Shown here in pieces: positions 36,624 through 49,817 of a stretch of DNA of 64,000 bases. The translations under genes were made by a program, and so were the position numbers. The notes beneath the pieces were generated by a model. It was not told the DNA's origin. It saw nothing but the letters and a program-made list of their open reading frames with translations, and did no database searches. Origin of the DNA: Linum tenue (taxonomy: Eukaryota > Streptophyta > Magnoliopsida > Malpighiales > Linaceae); assembly GCA_946122785.1 (NCBI GenBank), contig CAMGYJ010000007.1, positions 43,487,587 to 43,551,586 of the forward strand, written 5' to 3'. Position 1 is the first letter of the stretch, and each line of letters begins with the position of its first letter.

Positions 36624-39600
36624 CAAAGTCCTAATTTTTTACACCAGGTATCCAGAAAATCAAAACTGGTTGCCCTGTTCGGTCGTGTTACTACAATTTT
36701 TTACACTAGGTATCTAGAAACTCAAAACTGGTTGTCCTGTTCGGTCGATTGGAGCTGTTAACTGTTAGAATCAATTTTCGGCTAGTCGGTTCAAATGATG
36801 GCAGTTAATAGAATGATCCGAACTGGCTTGATGAATGATTTCCGTATCTTCCAGTTCGACTCGTTTTGATAACTGTGATAAATACTCCAATCAATACATA
36901 TATATTTGTACATATGTAATTTGGGGTCTTTTGCATGAGTCATTTGCTCAAATGCAGACATTTGAGAAATGCATATATTTGAGAATGTAGATATTTTTTT
37001 AGTATAGATATTTTCAAATTTATTGTTTGTTTAAAATTTTTTAGATACATCATTTTTAAACGAGACATTTGCATAATCTTACTATTTTGTCCTTACAATT
37101 AATATATTTCATTATCTTATTTCATATCCTAATAAAACCAATCACGTAAAAAAAATAATTTTGATCAACTAACAAGCAAGGAAAAGTAAAGCAAAAATAG
37201 TAAAGCTGTTTAGAGCTTTTCGATTTGTAGATGTCCTAGGGTCGTATTCCACAAGATTTTATAAGCATAATTACTCACACCACACCATCTATGACTCATA
37301 CAAAAACAAGAGAAACATTTAGGGGTTTTCATCAACTAACAAGCAAGGAAAAGTAAAGCAAAAATAGTAAAGCTGTTTAGAGCTTTTCGATTTATAGATG
37401 CATAAAAGTAAAGATATGTTATTGTAAAATAAGGAAAATTTGAGTAACATCATTCATAGTGCTAAAGCTCAATCACATCATGCATCAATGACTCATCTAT
37501 AACATCACTCTATCACTTCCACTAAGGTCATTCTCTACCCGCGCATGCGCCTCTTGCGATAGAGATTTAACTAGCTAATGCGTGCTTTCACTTCATATCA
37601 TTACCTAACTAAAGAAGAATAAGGAAGTTATGATAGCACATAATTAAGTGTGGGCCTCTAAGATCCATAATCGATGGTCTATAACATTGATAATCTAATA
37701 ATCAAGCATTGATATTAGTCGAGGTACAGATGGTTGATCATTCCCTTTATACTCATTTAACATCAATGTGGTATCACAAAATGATACTTTCTTAACAACC
37801 TATTTGATACTAAGCACAATGAATATAGTAGCACACTATAGAATCATAAGCATCGATGCTGTAAGCATTCATACTACATAAACAACAATGATCATCATAT
37901 AAGCATCGAAAACCAAACATCCATGCATACATAATAAGCATCAAAATTCATAAGCATCAACACAAACATGACATGAAATAATAGCATAAATACATGTAAT
38001 GATAAACGAATCCACATCCTCATACAATCAATTTCGACCTAGCTACATAGAAGAGAAGGAGGCTACCACCATCGACAATGAAAGCATCTCCCAAGCTGCA
38101 CCCTCTCCTACGAAAGCTAAGCTCTTACTTGAGCAGAGTATACAAAAGTTTGAATGTAGTTGAGCAGCCTTAATAAACTAATGAACCATGCCCTCTATTT
38201 ATAGAGGTCTTAAACCGACCAGGAAAGGGTTTCCTACTCCGTGTGGACGAAGTAAATTCTTGAAGAAGGAGTCTAGAAGCTTAGGGCACGAACGACTGTG
38301 GGACAACTGTTAGGACCGATGTCCTTTTTCTTCATGATGTAAGCAAGCTAGTCATCAAGAATGTCAATTCCCAAGCATTAAAAATAGTGATTAATTCGTG
38401 GAGAAATGACGAGCTAACAATGACTAAGTGTGTGTCATGGTACCCACTTTGGAGGCTTGTATCTTCATCTTGGAAGATAATCGATGGGAGTTTGGAGGTG
38501 GACATCAAATAATGAGTTCAATTAAAGATCGTAAAGGTGTTGGGTGAGAAGATTGAAACTTCGTGGACACCAAACGAGTAGCCTGAAGATCGTATGGTGA
38601 TCAAGAAAATTCGCGGGTTGAAGATGAAATTCCTCGCCCAGGGATTTGAGACGCACGACCCTTTGAATAATAGGTGATGAGTTTATTACCTTTTTGTGTT
38701 AGGATTCTTACTTTTTCAATATTTTAATTTCCTTGTTAGTAGAATTAGGCTTTTGGTTTCTATTTAAAAGGCTGTAAACTGAGTTTAGAGACTCAGACTT
38801 TGATTAATTGGAAAACCTCTTTTGTTCATCGAGCTTTTGGCTTGTGAATTTTGCTCTCGTCGTTAGTGGACTCCAATCGCGTTGAGTGTGTCTCTGTATC
38901 AATGAAGCATCCATCTTGATCGTGGTCAAGTTTCTACCCTTATATTGATAGAGCACTCTCAGGTGTGAGATTGCACTTCAATTCCGTCATATCCCTATCT
39001 TTTATTCTTGTTTTTAGTTGCATTACTTTGATAACTACAGGTGTCAGTTCTGTGCTCGTATCACTTTTTGGGTTGGGCCCCTCGACCTATGGATGGCCTT
39101 TGATAACGCGTCTGACCAAGTCTCCTCCGACAACGGTTGGACCAATATTGGGCCGCCGTTTGTTTCTTCGTTAGCGTGGGCCAAGTCTTCCTTTATTGGG
39201 CTTATCTTGGGTTCTCATAGTGGTTTCTAGTAGACTTATCTATAATATTTTCTTTTCTTTATCAGAAAAGCTCCATATTCTTCTCTTTATAGCTCTTTGG
39301 TCCTCCAGGGTTCTCCAATACTTGATCCAAGTTTCCTTAGGCTGCTTTGTACCTTGAAAACCATAAAAAAAACATATCAAGAAGGCATCAAAAAGCACAA
39401 AAACATAACCTATGTCTATTAAAGACTCATTAATCAAATAGTTGTGATTTAGATAAAAAATACAAGAGAAAGGACTCAAGATGTTTTAATAGAAGAGAAA
39501 AATGTATCAAGAATTAGAGTGACATACACAATAAATAAATTGTCATTACAATAAAACGAAAAACAATAATATAAAAGTAAGGATAGAAGTGAAAAGGCAA

Positions 39601-41005
39601 CGACAAAGTTGAATATTCTGGCTAAAAAATGAGTCATTTGAAAATGGCTCACGGAGAGGAGGCATTTGGAAATGACTTGATAGAGTTATATGGGACTTTC
39701 GTATGAACAATGAATCATGCATTTTTTCTTTAGCAAACGAGTCATTTGGTACAAAATGCTCAACCAAATGACCCCTTTATGTGTTTAGAGTTTCCATTTC
39801 CGCATTATAAACGTTTAGTTTTTCTCGTCCATTTTATAGCTCTCGTACTCAAAGCAGCCAAAATCCTATGATTTTACGATTTTACTTGCCTATTTCGATT
39901 TTGATTTCACTATAAAATATGTGGACAATAAAATCCTACACGATTCATGATCAAAATCCTTAAAATCTAATGATTTTACGATTCAAATTTTTGGGTCAAT
40001 TTTACTTATTTTCTCCTGAATTTGCAAAACTAAACCTCTTTTCCTTTCCTCCACCAAAATCATTTAGCTCTCTCACACTAGCCATCATCGAGCATCATCA
40101 ATTCACATCAACGTATTAATCATCATCGATTCACCACTTCTCAACATTAACCTTGAGAAATTATTATTGTAAGTGTTGTGTGTTTTTGTGTTATTCATTA
40201 TTTTCGTCATTAATATCTTTTTTGATAATGGCGATGAGATTAAATTAAACAAATAACAAAATGTTCAACAAACAAACATCAGAACACGTGTTTAGCAAGG
40301 GTTCAAAAGAAATGAACCGCAAGTGCATACAACGTCCGAAAGGGAAAAGAAAATTGAACTACGGCAAACAAATCAATTCACTCAATCTAAATGGACCAAG
40401 CCATTCCTGATGGTTACACAATCAAAAGCTCACGGAAATAACAATGTTATAGGCTAGATTTATCAGGCGATCCCTGTTCCCACTGACGCGAGACTGCAGA
40501 GAAGGAATCAGCCACTAGCCACAAAAGATTGACAACTCTTGTAGAACTACACAACTCATGTTGTGCAATATGTGACCAATGCTACATTATATATATCCAC
40601 CAAGGAGATACATCCACCACAACACATAGTAGCAACAACATCACATGAAATCAGCGTTTCATCACTTCTTACCTTAGCCATGAAATCAGCAACACCCCAA
40701 ACAGTGCTTTCGCCACATGTGAGAGGAACAATATATAGCTAATGTGTACTTTCGTTTCATGCCATCGACTATCTAATAAAGAGTAGAGAAGTAAAGATAG
40801 CACTTAATTAAGTGCGGGCCTCTTGAACAATAACAAAAGGTCTATGGCATCAATGATATGAACAATCAAACATTGATCATCTACTTGTATGGATGGGTGA
40901 TCAATCATCCCATCCACACATAGGTTTATGGGATAACACAAGAAAGTAATTTACTAACATCTCAGATAATCTTATATACAATGCATACAGTAATATGCTA
41001 TAGAT
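36624..41005. repeat. Repeat debris without genes
   Basis: About 4.4 kb of AT-rich repeats. 37164-37233 recurs at 37331-37400 (70 bp, one difference). A stretch at about 37540-37760 is similar to about 40700-40920 (shared AGCACATAATTAAGTGTGGGCCTCT-like text with changes), so two related LTR-type internal fragments are likely. 38690-38990 has the look of an LTR end (TATTTAAAAGG box, then a T-rich leader), but no partner was found. Ends near 36925 and 39775 share an inverted GGGGTCNTTT...AAATG motif and might mark one 2.85 kb element. No coding frame is supported. Confidence 0.35.
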
Positions 41006-41335
41006 AGAGGTGGCAAATGGATTGATCCATGGATTGGATCAAGTGGATTGGTGGATTATCCATGAATCCAAATGACATTCTCAACCAAGGACCAATATGT
41101 AAAATGTGAAAAGTTGAGATACTAAAATGGCATAATGAAAATTTTAGGTACCAAAACGTAAATTTTCAATGATATTTTTCGTATAAAAATGAATTTTGGG
41201 TACCAAAATGTAAAATATAAAAAATATAGGTACCAAACCGTAATTTGCCATTTGAATCCATGGATCAATCCATGAATCCACCAATCCAATTAGATTTAGA
41301 TCAATGGATTGGATTTAAATGAATTGGATTATCTA
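41006..41335. mobile_element. hAT-like MITE
   Basis: About 330 bp folding back on GGATTGATCCATGGATTGGAT-type words at both ends; the left end GAGGTGGCAAATGG resembles hAT-type ends. No clear target duplication. Confidence 0.5.
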
Positions 41336-41399
41336 TGGAAAGCATGAATATCTAAATACTCAAGCAACCATAGATGTGTCAGAAGGTAACTAATGCTTT

Positions 41400-41971
41400 A
41401 AACCTTTAAAGAATTCAGAACAAGCTAAAATCTTGGCTAATAAAATTGGCGAAGCGCTTCCTTCTATTGTGAGTGTGAACCAAATTGCTTTTATTAAAGG
41501 AAGACAAATTGTTGATAATATCATGCTAGGGGTTACCACGAAGAATGCTTTCAACGAGATGTGACATTAAAATTTACCTGATAAAGACATTTGACTCAGT
41601 GCATCGGAATGATTACTTGTTTAAGGTAATGGAAGCCATGGTTTCCTTATTCAATTAGATAAAGGATTGTTTATAGACAGCTCACTTTCGTATATGTGTG
41701 AATGGGCGTTAAAGGAATTCTTCAAAGCAGTGAAGGGTGTTAGACTGGATGATCTAATTCCATCACCAACTATTTACCATTGCTATGGAGGGCTTGACAG
41801 GAATGCTTCACAAGGCTTCCTCTGATGGGATTTTTCCATATCATTAAATGTGTAGTAAAATTCATTTCAACATTTGTGTTTCGCTAATGATCTACTCGTT
41901 TTCACCGTTGGTTCAACACAAGCAAATACAACAGCCAAAAGAGGTTTAGAAGATTTCTACTTGATTTCAGG
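41400..41971 (+). mobile_element. Host LINE, part 1 (reverse transcriptase)
   Basis: Decayed ORF2 of a plus-strand L1-type LINE: KILANKIGEALPSIVSVNQI and AFIKGRQIVDNIMLG open the RT; after several stops the catalytic region reads CFANDLLVFTVGS (where active LINEs have a YADD-type box) then RGLEDFYLISG. The LINE breaks at 41971 by insertion of a MULE and resumes at 43881. Confidence 0.8.
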
Positions 41972-43880
41972 GGCTAGGTTCAAGTCCTTAAACCGCATAA
42001 CTTAAGAATTATCTTAAGTGGTTGCTATTGGCCGAGACAATTTAGGTAGTTAATAGGTTGTTAATCATTAATTGGTGGTTAGGGGTAATTAATGTATTAA
42101 GTATTAAAAAATAAAAAGAAATCAAAAGTCAGCCGCACTCATAAATCACCTTCCAAATTCTTATGCAATTGGCGCAAAAGCTGCCAAATCCGCACCCCGC
42201 AAATTGTCTCTCCGTCATTGATATAACGTAAAAGCATGAATGATTAATAAATATATTGTAAATCATTAATAATATTATTTGAATCGTTAATAATGATGTG
42301 ACATAACATTAATAATTCATTCTTAAGTGTTAATCATGAAAATGTTTATGGTTAACAATTTATCTTATATCGTTAACGGCCTAATTTTATTTTTTAACGT
42401 TGAAGCCTATTTATTATTAATATTTTTTTTAGTGTAGAAAAAAAGGACAACAAATTTTTGAACATTTTTAATTACATTTGACACTTGATAATGAATCCAA
42501 ACATTTTAATTGATTTTGTGTTGGTTCTCAATGAAATTCAATTTCTTTATCAATGACGTGCACATTTGTTATTAATGGTTTTCAATATCCGAATGTTGTA
42601 TATTTACACTTAATATTCAATGATAATAAAGATGTTGTAAATCAATGATAATGTTATTCGACTCATTAATAATGATGTAACATAACTTTAATAATTCATT
42701 TATAAACATTGATAATGAAAATATAAATCGTTAGCAATTGAACTAAATTCGTTAATAATATAATCATAAAATATTGATAAGTATACTGGAATTGTTGATA
42801 ATGATGGGGTATATCAATAATAAATTATTTCATAATCGTTGATAATGTAATTGCAAACCGTTAATAATGTCATTGGGAGTGAGAGAGAGTGTGTGAAAAT
42901 TTTTAATTTCCTTTTTAAATCATGAAATATTAATTACGAATTTTACTTTTAATTTGGAATTTCATTAACTCTTAAATACAAATATTTAATTATATCTTTT
43001 ATTGCCCTTTTAAGTGGTTAGACTTCACAAATATTTAATTTCATTATTCTCGGTATCTCCCTGAACTCATCATCATTCCCTGTCAAGGCTATAATTGCTG
43101 CATTGTGGGCTATCTGGATTGCCCGCAATGATTTTGTGTTCAAAGGGACTCGATCTAACAGCTTCACCACTATCACCAAAGTAATCCACCTTACCACGGA
43201 TTGGAGGGATGCTTCTCTTGTCCCTCGATCCCCTCATGGAAATCAGCCTATTCCATCCCGCCAGATTCTTAACCCACCGCCTAGTTCATTTCAACTGGAA
43301 ATACACTGTGATGGAGCTTTCAACTCGGAATCACAGGTGGCGGCTTATGGTGTTGTTATTTGCAATACTGTTGGGCAAGTAATCGACGGAAGAGCCGGTA
43401 CTCTACTTTGTTCAGAAGCGATTGTTGCATAAGCAAAAGCTTTGCTTGTCGCTCTCAGGTACGCGCATTCCACGGGTCTTTCTGCTAGGGTCTTCTCGGA
43501 CTGCAAATGCATCACCGACGTTCTGCTTTCCCCCAACAAGAGAGGCCCGTGGTAGATAATGGCATGGATTCACTGTATGCAACATATTCTTTCAATCAAT
43601 GCTAGAATCATGGTCTCCTTTGTTCCTAGAGCTTGTAACAAAAGAGCTGATTGGGTTGCTAAAGAGACGTGTAATGGTACTCTCCCAACAGATTGGATTC
43701 AGATCCTTGATCTTGTCTCCCCTCTCCTGTGATTGGCTTTGCTTGTAACACAATCATTTCATGAAATGAAGTATCCTTATTGTAAAAAAAAAGACTTCAC
43801 TTTCTCTCTCCTCTTCCTATTGGCCAATAAAACTTAAGAAACTCCTTAAGTTTTAGGCTTAAGGATTGGATCCAACCCGT
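41972..43880. mobile_element. MULE-type insertion carrying a LINE tail
   Basis: 1909 bp inside the host LINE. The flanks have a perfect 9-bp duplication GATTTCAGG (41963-41971, 43881-43889). The ends are inverted: GGTTCAAGTCCTTAAACC on the left and GGTTGGATCCAATCCTTAAG on the right (reverse complement), followed by inverted CTTAAG and ATTGGCC words. 42230-42880 is made of imperfect CGTTAATAATGATGT-like repeats. 43040-43790 is a LINE RNase H end that belongs to a different LINE copy. Confidence 0.75.
43040..43795 (+). mobile_element. LINE RNase H fragment within the MULE
   Basis: ALWAIWIARNDFVFKGTRSN, then LEIHCDGAFNSESQVAAYGV (RNase H first Asp), a TAA at 43430, then in the same frame AKALLVALRYAHSTG, SDCKCITDVLLSPNKRGPW and PRACNKRADWVAKETC, followed by an untranslated end with ATCATTTCATGAAATGAAGT and nine A's near 43780. 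This is a typical 3' end of a plant LINE, sitting between the MULE ends. Confidence 0.75.
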
Positions 43881-43987
43881 GATTTCAGGGCTCAGATGCA
43901 ACCCTCCTAGAGTCCTAAGTGCGAATTTTATTTTGGAGGTGATTCTATTAATTAAAAGCAGAATGTGATTGCTTTGACGGGATTAAC
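43881..43987 (+). mobile_element. Host LINE, part 2
   Basis: About 100 bp continuing the host LINE (SGLRCNPPRVLSANFILEV) between the MULE and the copia element; it ends with TTAAC, the copia target site. Confidence 0.65.
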
Positions 43988-44296
43988 TGTTGTGGAGTAC
44001 GTAGTAGTGACGTGTTGTCTACGTACCTGTCCTTAAATGTCAGTTTGTTTTAGTTGCTGGACTTATTTGGGTTATTGGCAATTCCTAGGTGACTGTACAG
44101 GAAGTTGCAAACCCTATATATATTTGTATCCCTTGCTGCACGTTGAGTATGTATCATGCGCAGTGTGTGAGCAAAACCCTAATAACACAAAACCGAAGAC
44201 TCCTTGTGTGAGTCTTCCGTGGACTAGTCTCGTTCGTATGAACGAGGATACCACGTAAATCTCAGTGTCGTTGTTTTCGTTTCTTGAGTTTTAGCA
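43988..44296 (+). repeat. Copia 5' LTR
   Basis: 309 bp bounded by TG..CA. It contains a TATATATATTTG stretch (44115-44127), a likely promoter. The nearly identical 3' LTR starts at 48653 and is completed at 53153-53294. Confidence 0.95.
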
Positions 44297-44347
44297 TGGT
44301 ATCAGAGCGGTGATCCGATCCATCCCACGTTATTCTTGTCTGGCGCT

Positions 44348-47300
44348 ATGGTCTCCGACGACGAGAAGATGAAGTCGGCTGAGACAGAATCGTCGTTCAA
44401 AACTAGTTTCGGAGGCGGCGGATTTGCTTACCGATACTAATTACGGTGAGTGGCTTGGTGATATACGTGACTCCTTTATTGCAAAGAACAAAATCGGGTT
44501 CGTGGACGGGTCCATTCCACAACCCACAACTGGTGCTCTTCGTGATCAATGGCAGAGATGGGACGCCATGGTGAAAGGCTGGTTAAAAACAGCCATGAGT
44601 AAGGAAATCCGAACCAGCGTTCGGTTTGCACGCACGGCTCGCGAAATCTGGCTCGATCTTGAGGGAAGATTTGGCCAAGGTAGCTCCGCTCGGTTGTATG
44701 AGTTGCGACGGAGTATTTCTCTTTTAAAACAAGAGAAATCCAGCGTATCTAGCTTTTATACGAAGCTCCGCGGCTTCTGGGATGAGATTCAGTCGATCTC
44801 GCCCACTCCTGATTGCAGCTGCGGTGGCTGCAACTGCAACGTCAAACGGCAGTATAGGGCTACCAAGTCCAGCGAGCAGCTCTTTGATTTTTTAATGGGA
44901 CTCGACGATGCCTTTTCCACCGTCAAGACCCAAATACTAGCTATGCGACCCACGCCTAGTCTTGCTGAAGCCTATCAACTAGTGAGTAATGATGAGCAGC
45001 AGCGGAAGATCGCCCAAGCTCGTCGGCCCTCCGTAGAGGCTGCTGCATTCCATGCTTGCGACGACATGCCGACTTCTCTAGGTTCTGCTGGCCGCTCAGG
45101 TGAGTCTTCCAAGCCCCGTCACCTCTGTGATCATTGCGGGAAAACCGGTCACACCAAGGACCGGTGCTTCGAGCTTATTAGGTGGCCCGAGCGTGCTGCC
45201 AGTAAAACAGAAAAGAGCGATGGCAAGGGTGGCCGTCGTAAAGTTACCGATCGGGGAAGAGGCACTCCCCAGGCCGCGCAAGTCGGCGTTAGTGATAGCC
45301 CCATTCCTGGCCTCACTGTCTCCCAATTCGAGCAACTTAAAACCCTTTTTGGGGGCGACCTGAAGCCCACGGCGCGCTCCGCGGACACAACCACATGTAC
45401 TTTCCCTTCGAACTCTCACTCTTGTGTTGAATGGCTCATCGACACAGGCTGTAACGAACACATCGTTACTAACCCTCAGCTAGTTACGGGGTCTCATGAT
45501 GAGCCGGGTCTGCAAGTGCGGGTCCCTGATGGTTCAGTTGTTGGTGTTCAGGGCATCGGTTCTGTTCAGTTATCTAATGGCATGGTTTTACCTCGAGTGC
45601 TCTTGGTTTCGGAATTTAAATGCAATCTCCTCTCTGTTAGTCAGCTTACTCGGGATTTTTCTCTGGCTTTGATCTTCTTGAGCGACTTCTGTGTCATACA
45701 GGACTTACGCTCGAAGACGATTATTGGGACGGGGACGCAGAGTGATGGACTCTATTATCTGCGCCTTTTTCCTGGAGTTCGGCAAGAAATGGCACACGCA
45801 GCTCAAGGCATGGGTTCACTCGAGTTGTGGCATTCTCGCTTAGGACATCCATCGGTGGAGAAGCTTGATTTATTGCATTTAATTCCTAGCACTCGTAGGT
45901 CGAATAAAATGCTTTGTTCATCCTGTTTGCGAGCAAAGCAGCCCCGCTTAGTTTTTCCTTCTAGTTCTATTCGCATCACTCGACCCTTTGAGGTCATACA
46001 TATTGACATTTGGGGGGGGGGGCTATCGTGTTCCTTCCTTGAGTGGGGCACAATATTTCTTGACTGTTGTTGACGATTTTACTCGTGGAGTGTGGATTTA
46101 TCTACTTAAGTTTAAGTCTGAAGCAGCTAAGTTCTTGAAGTTGTTTATTTGGCAATCATCCCGGCAGTTTAATGCTTCTGTTCCGGTTATTCAGACCGAC
46201 AATGGGTCCGAGTTTCAGTCTAATGAGATGCTCGACTTTTATCTTGCCGAGGGCATCCATCTCCAAACTTCTTGCGTCGACACGCCTCAACAAAACGGCA
46301 TTGTCGAGCGCAAGCACAGACATATCTTAGACACTGCCCGGGAGTTGCGCTTTCATGCCAACTTGCCTAAGAAATTTTGGGGCTAGTGTGTACTCACTGC
46401 CGGTTATTTGATCAATCGACTTCCTCACAGTACTCTTGGGAATCAGACCCCCTACGAGCGTTTGTTTCGTCATCGCCCAAGTTATTCCCACTTACGAGCT
46501 TTTGATTGTCTTGCGTATTCTAAGGATACTCACCCTCATTTGGACAAGTTTGGCGAACGTGGCCTTCCTTGTGTTTTCCTTGGGTACCCCGCTTCTCAGA
46601 AGGGATACCGAGTCTTTGAACTCTCATCTGGGCGGATATTTACTTCCCGGGATGTCGTATTTGACGAGTCTGTTTTCCCCTTCCAGACCTTGGCGAGCGA
46701 CATTCAGCCACTTCAGTTGCCCGCTACTATTACCACCCCTGCAGCTGCTATCGATGACGAGACCTCACCACTTCCGCCCGCTCCTGCCTCCGCTGATCCA
46801 TCATCCCCTACTCCTCTCTCACCTGAGCCGCCGCCATCACCAACTGATCCTACCCCGCTATCACCAACTGGTTCCACCTCGGCTCCAGCTTCGCCCTCAT
46901 CTGACTCGCCCATCGCGGAGCCTTCCCCGACAGTTCCGTCGGTCCCACTTCGTCGAAGCAATCGGGTTCAGCAACCCTCAGTTTGTCTGCAAGGTTATGA
47001 CACTCATTTTCCCTCTACTCATACTACTCTCGTCAGATACCCCCTCTCGGCATATGTTACTTTTGAACGTCTCTCTCCTAATCACCGTGTTTTTGTGGCA
47101 GCGGTGGATGCCTCTATTGAACCCCAGTTCTTTCATGACGCTGTCAAACTCGCGTGTTGGCGCGAGGCTATGCAGCGAGAGATTGATGCGTTGGAAGCCA
47201 ACGGTACCTGGGAGATGGCTGAGCTACCTCCTGGGAAGAAGGCCGTTGCTTGCAAATGGGTCTACAAAATCAAGTTTAATCCCGACGGCAGTGTTGAGCG

Positions 47301-48645
47301 CTATAAAGCGCGTCTTGTTGCTAAAGGGTTCACTCAAGTAGAAGGGGTGGACTACCATGATACTTTCGCTCCGGTCGCCAAGTTGGTGACTGTTCGCACC
47401 GTTCTTGCTGTTGCTGCTCATCGGGGTTGGCATCTTCATCAAATGGATGTCAACAATGCCTTCCTTCATGGCGATTTGCATGAAGAAGTTTATATGAAAT
47501 TGCCACCCGGATTTGCTCGACCGGGGGACAATCGGGTTTGTCGTCTTCGCAAATCCCTCTATGGCCTGAAACAGGCTTCTAGAAACTGGTATATGAAGTT
47601 CACCCAGTCCCTTCAGGAATTCGGCTTCCAACAGTCCAAGGCCGATCACTCCCTGCTCACTTATCGGCATAATGGTCAGTTTACCTTTGCACTCATTTAT
47701 GTGGATGACATTATCCTGGGTGGTGATGATCTAGCCACCATTCAGCGTGTCAAGGCCTTTCTAAACGATCGGTTTAGCATAAAAGATTTGGGCACTTTGA
47801 AGTACTTTTTGGGCATTGAAGTAGCTCGTGCCCGTAGTGGTTTGGTTCTTTCTCAGAGAAAATACACCCTCGACATCTTGAAAGATGCTGGAGCTCTCGC
47901 AGCTAAACCATCTGCCTTTCCTATTGAGCAAAATCACCATCTTACCCGGATTGAAGGTCCTGCAACCAAAGATCCCTCCGGGTTTCGGCGTCTCGTTGGT
48001 CGTTTGCAGTATCTGACTGTCACTCGACCCGATATTGTCTATGTTGTCAACATTCTTAGTCAGGCTGTTCATTCACCCCGACAGGAACATGAGGCAACAG
48101 CTTACAGGGTTCTCCGGTACCTCAAGGGAGCCCCTGGCCGAGGTCTTCGCTTTGCTACGTCAGGCCAACTCACGTTAACTGCTGCAGACTGGGGCGGCTG
48201 TCAGCGAACCCGGCGCTCTACCACAGGTTTTTTCATCAGTCTGGGCAACAGTTCCATCTCTTGGCACACGAAGAAACAGTTAGTTGTTGCTCGTTCTTCA
48301 GCTGAAGCAGAGTATCGCGCCATGGCGAGCACTGTTAGTGAGCTCATTTGGCTTCGCTGGCTTCTTGGTGAGTTGGGTGTACCCAGCTCTACTTCAGTTC
48401 CGCTGCATTGTGACAACCAAGCAGCTCTTCATATTGCTGCCAATCCCGTCTTTCATGAACGTACAAAGCATGTTGAGATGGATTGCCATTTCGTCAGGGA
48501 GCGTGTGATGTCTGGTGAGGTTGCACCCTACAAGATCTCTTCCCATGATCAAGTCGCTGACATGTTTACCAAAGGCCTTGACGCGAAGCAGTTTGTTTTG
48601 CTATCGTCCAAGCTTGGCCTTCATGACATTCATGCCTCCGCTTGA
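44348..48645 (+). pseudogene. Copia gag-pol with three lesions
   Basis: A polyprotein frame in the order gag, protease, integrase, reverse transcriptase, RNase H, the Ty1/copia order. The ATG at 44348 opens a frame that shifts near 44400 into the long frame from 44424. Gag has a CCHC knuckle (CDHCGKTGHTKDRC, about 45124-45165). Protease has LIDTG (about 45436-45450). The integrase zinc region (HSRLGHPS..CSSC) and core (QTDNGSEF, then PQQNGIVERKH) are separated by a frameshift at an 11-G run (46012-46022). A TAG at 46384-46386 ends the core frame. RT has the YVDD box at 47698-47709, and RNase H has the copia-typical SSAEAEYRAM and DMFTKGL. The copy is unlikely to be autonomous. LTR length and size fit short copia lineages; lineage not assigned. 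Confidence 0.95.
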
Positions 48646-48820
48646 GGGGGCGTGTTGTGGAGTACGTAGTAGTGACGTGTTGTCTACGTACCTGTCCTTA
48701 AATATCAGTTTGTTTTAGTTGCTGGACTTATTTGGGTTATTGGCAATTCCTAGGTGACTGTACAGGAAGTTGCAAACCCTATATATATTTGTATCCCTTG
48801 CTGCATGTTGAGTATGTATT

Positions 48821-49182
48821 TGTTTGACCCAACTTGCTCAGGACACGAACAATGATATTTTTGGTGTGGGTTGACTCGTCATCCGTTCGTCTGATCTCGT
48901 CGGGAGGGAGTGAACCTGTGAAAGAGCCGGGGTTGCCCCCCGGATTAAGCTCCGACGGTCAAGTTAGTGTTGGTTTGTAGAGATAGTTGAGAGAATAAGG
49001 TAGAGAGATGAAGTGTAGAGAGATAGTAGAAAGTGGAAAGTGAGGAGAGAGAGGAGAAGTCCCCCTCTTTGGAGGGCTTCCAGCCCTTATATACCTGTAG
49101 CGGGTATCGAGCGTTGGGCATCGCCGATCATGCGCCCTACTGCTTAGTCTGTGCGCCCCGTCCCTTAGTAACACCCCCAACA
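48821..49182 (-). repeat. LTR of the nested element (3' LTR)
   Basis: 362 bp. On the minus strand it starts TGTTGGGGGTG and ends GGGTCAAACA. A TATATAAGG box lies near 49085-49093 (minus), about 90 bp from its start. Confidence 0.95.
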
Positions 49183-49500
49183 ATTGCCCCCCAAGCTGGT
49201 GGTGAGTTTTAACTCATCACTAGCTTATATTTTATTTTTTTAAATCTTTGTCGGTAATTTTGGGTGGGGCCTATGTACCCCAGTTGCCCCCCAGCTGGTG
49301 GCGCGTTTGAGTGACGCGGTGCCAGCTTCATGCGTCTTGCCCCCCATTAGTGCCATTAACGCTTAGGATAGTAAAATATTTTAAAAATTTAATAATGATG
49401 GAGGGATAGAGTACTTAGCTTTATATTGGCAGTGGCGGCAGGAGTAGTTGAAAGGCAGGCGCTGCGCCATTGAAACAGAACCTGAGTGGTAGCCTGCAAG

Positions 49501-49810
49501 TTGTTCTTTCGAACTGGGCGCGAATAGTGCTGGACTATTGCTAATGTTTTGTTCTTTCGAACCATGCCCTTTTGCGCGAATAGTGCTGGACTATTGCTAA
49601 TTTTTGTTCTTTCGAACCATGTCCTTTTGCGCGAATAGTGCTGGACTATTGCTAATTTTTGTTCTTTCGAACCATGTCCTTTTGCGCGAATAGTGCTGGA
49701 CTATTGCTAATTTTTGTTCTTTCGAACCATGTCCTTTTGCGCGAATAGTGCTGGACTATTGCTAATTTTTGTTCTTTCGAACCATGTCCTTTTGTTTATT
49801 GCGCGAATGT
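49501..49810 (+). repeat. 55-bp tandem repeat
   Basis: Five units with starts at about 49518, 49574, 49629, 49684 and 49739, each containing GCGCGAATAGTGCTGGACTA and GTTCTTTCGAACCATG. The last three are identical or nearly so; the first has small differences. An array like this suggests slippage or unequal exchange inside the young LTR element. Confidence 0.9.
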
Positions 49811-49817
49811 TAAAATT

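Noticed and set aside
37164..37400. CRISPR-like direct repeats
   Set aside because: Only two 70-bp copies in plant repeat DNA; no array.
46436..47341. 301-codon plus-strand ORF
   Set aside because: An out-of-frame shadow of the copia polyprotein.
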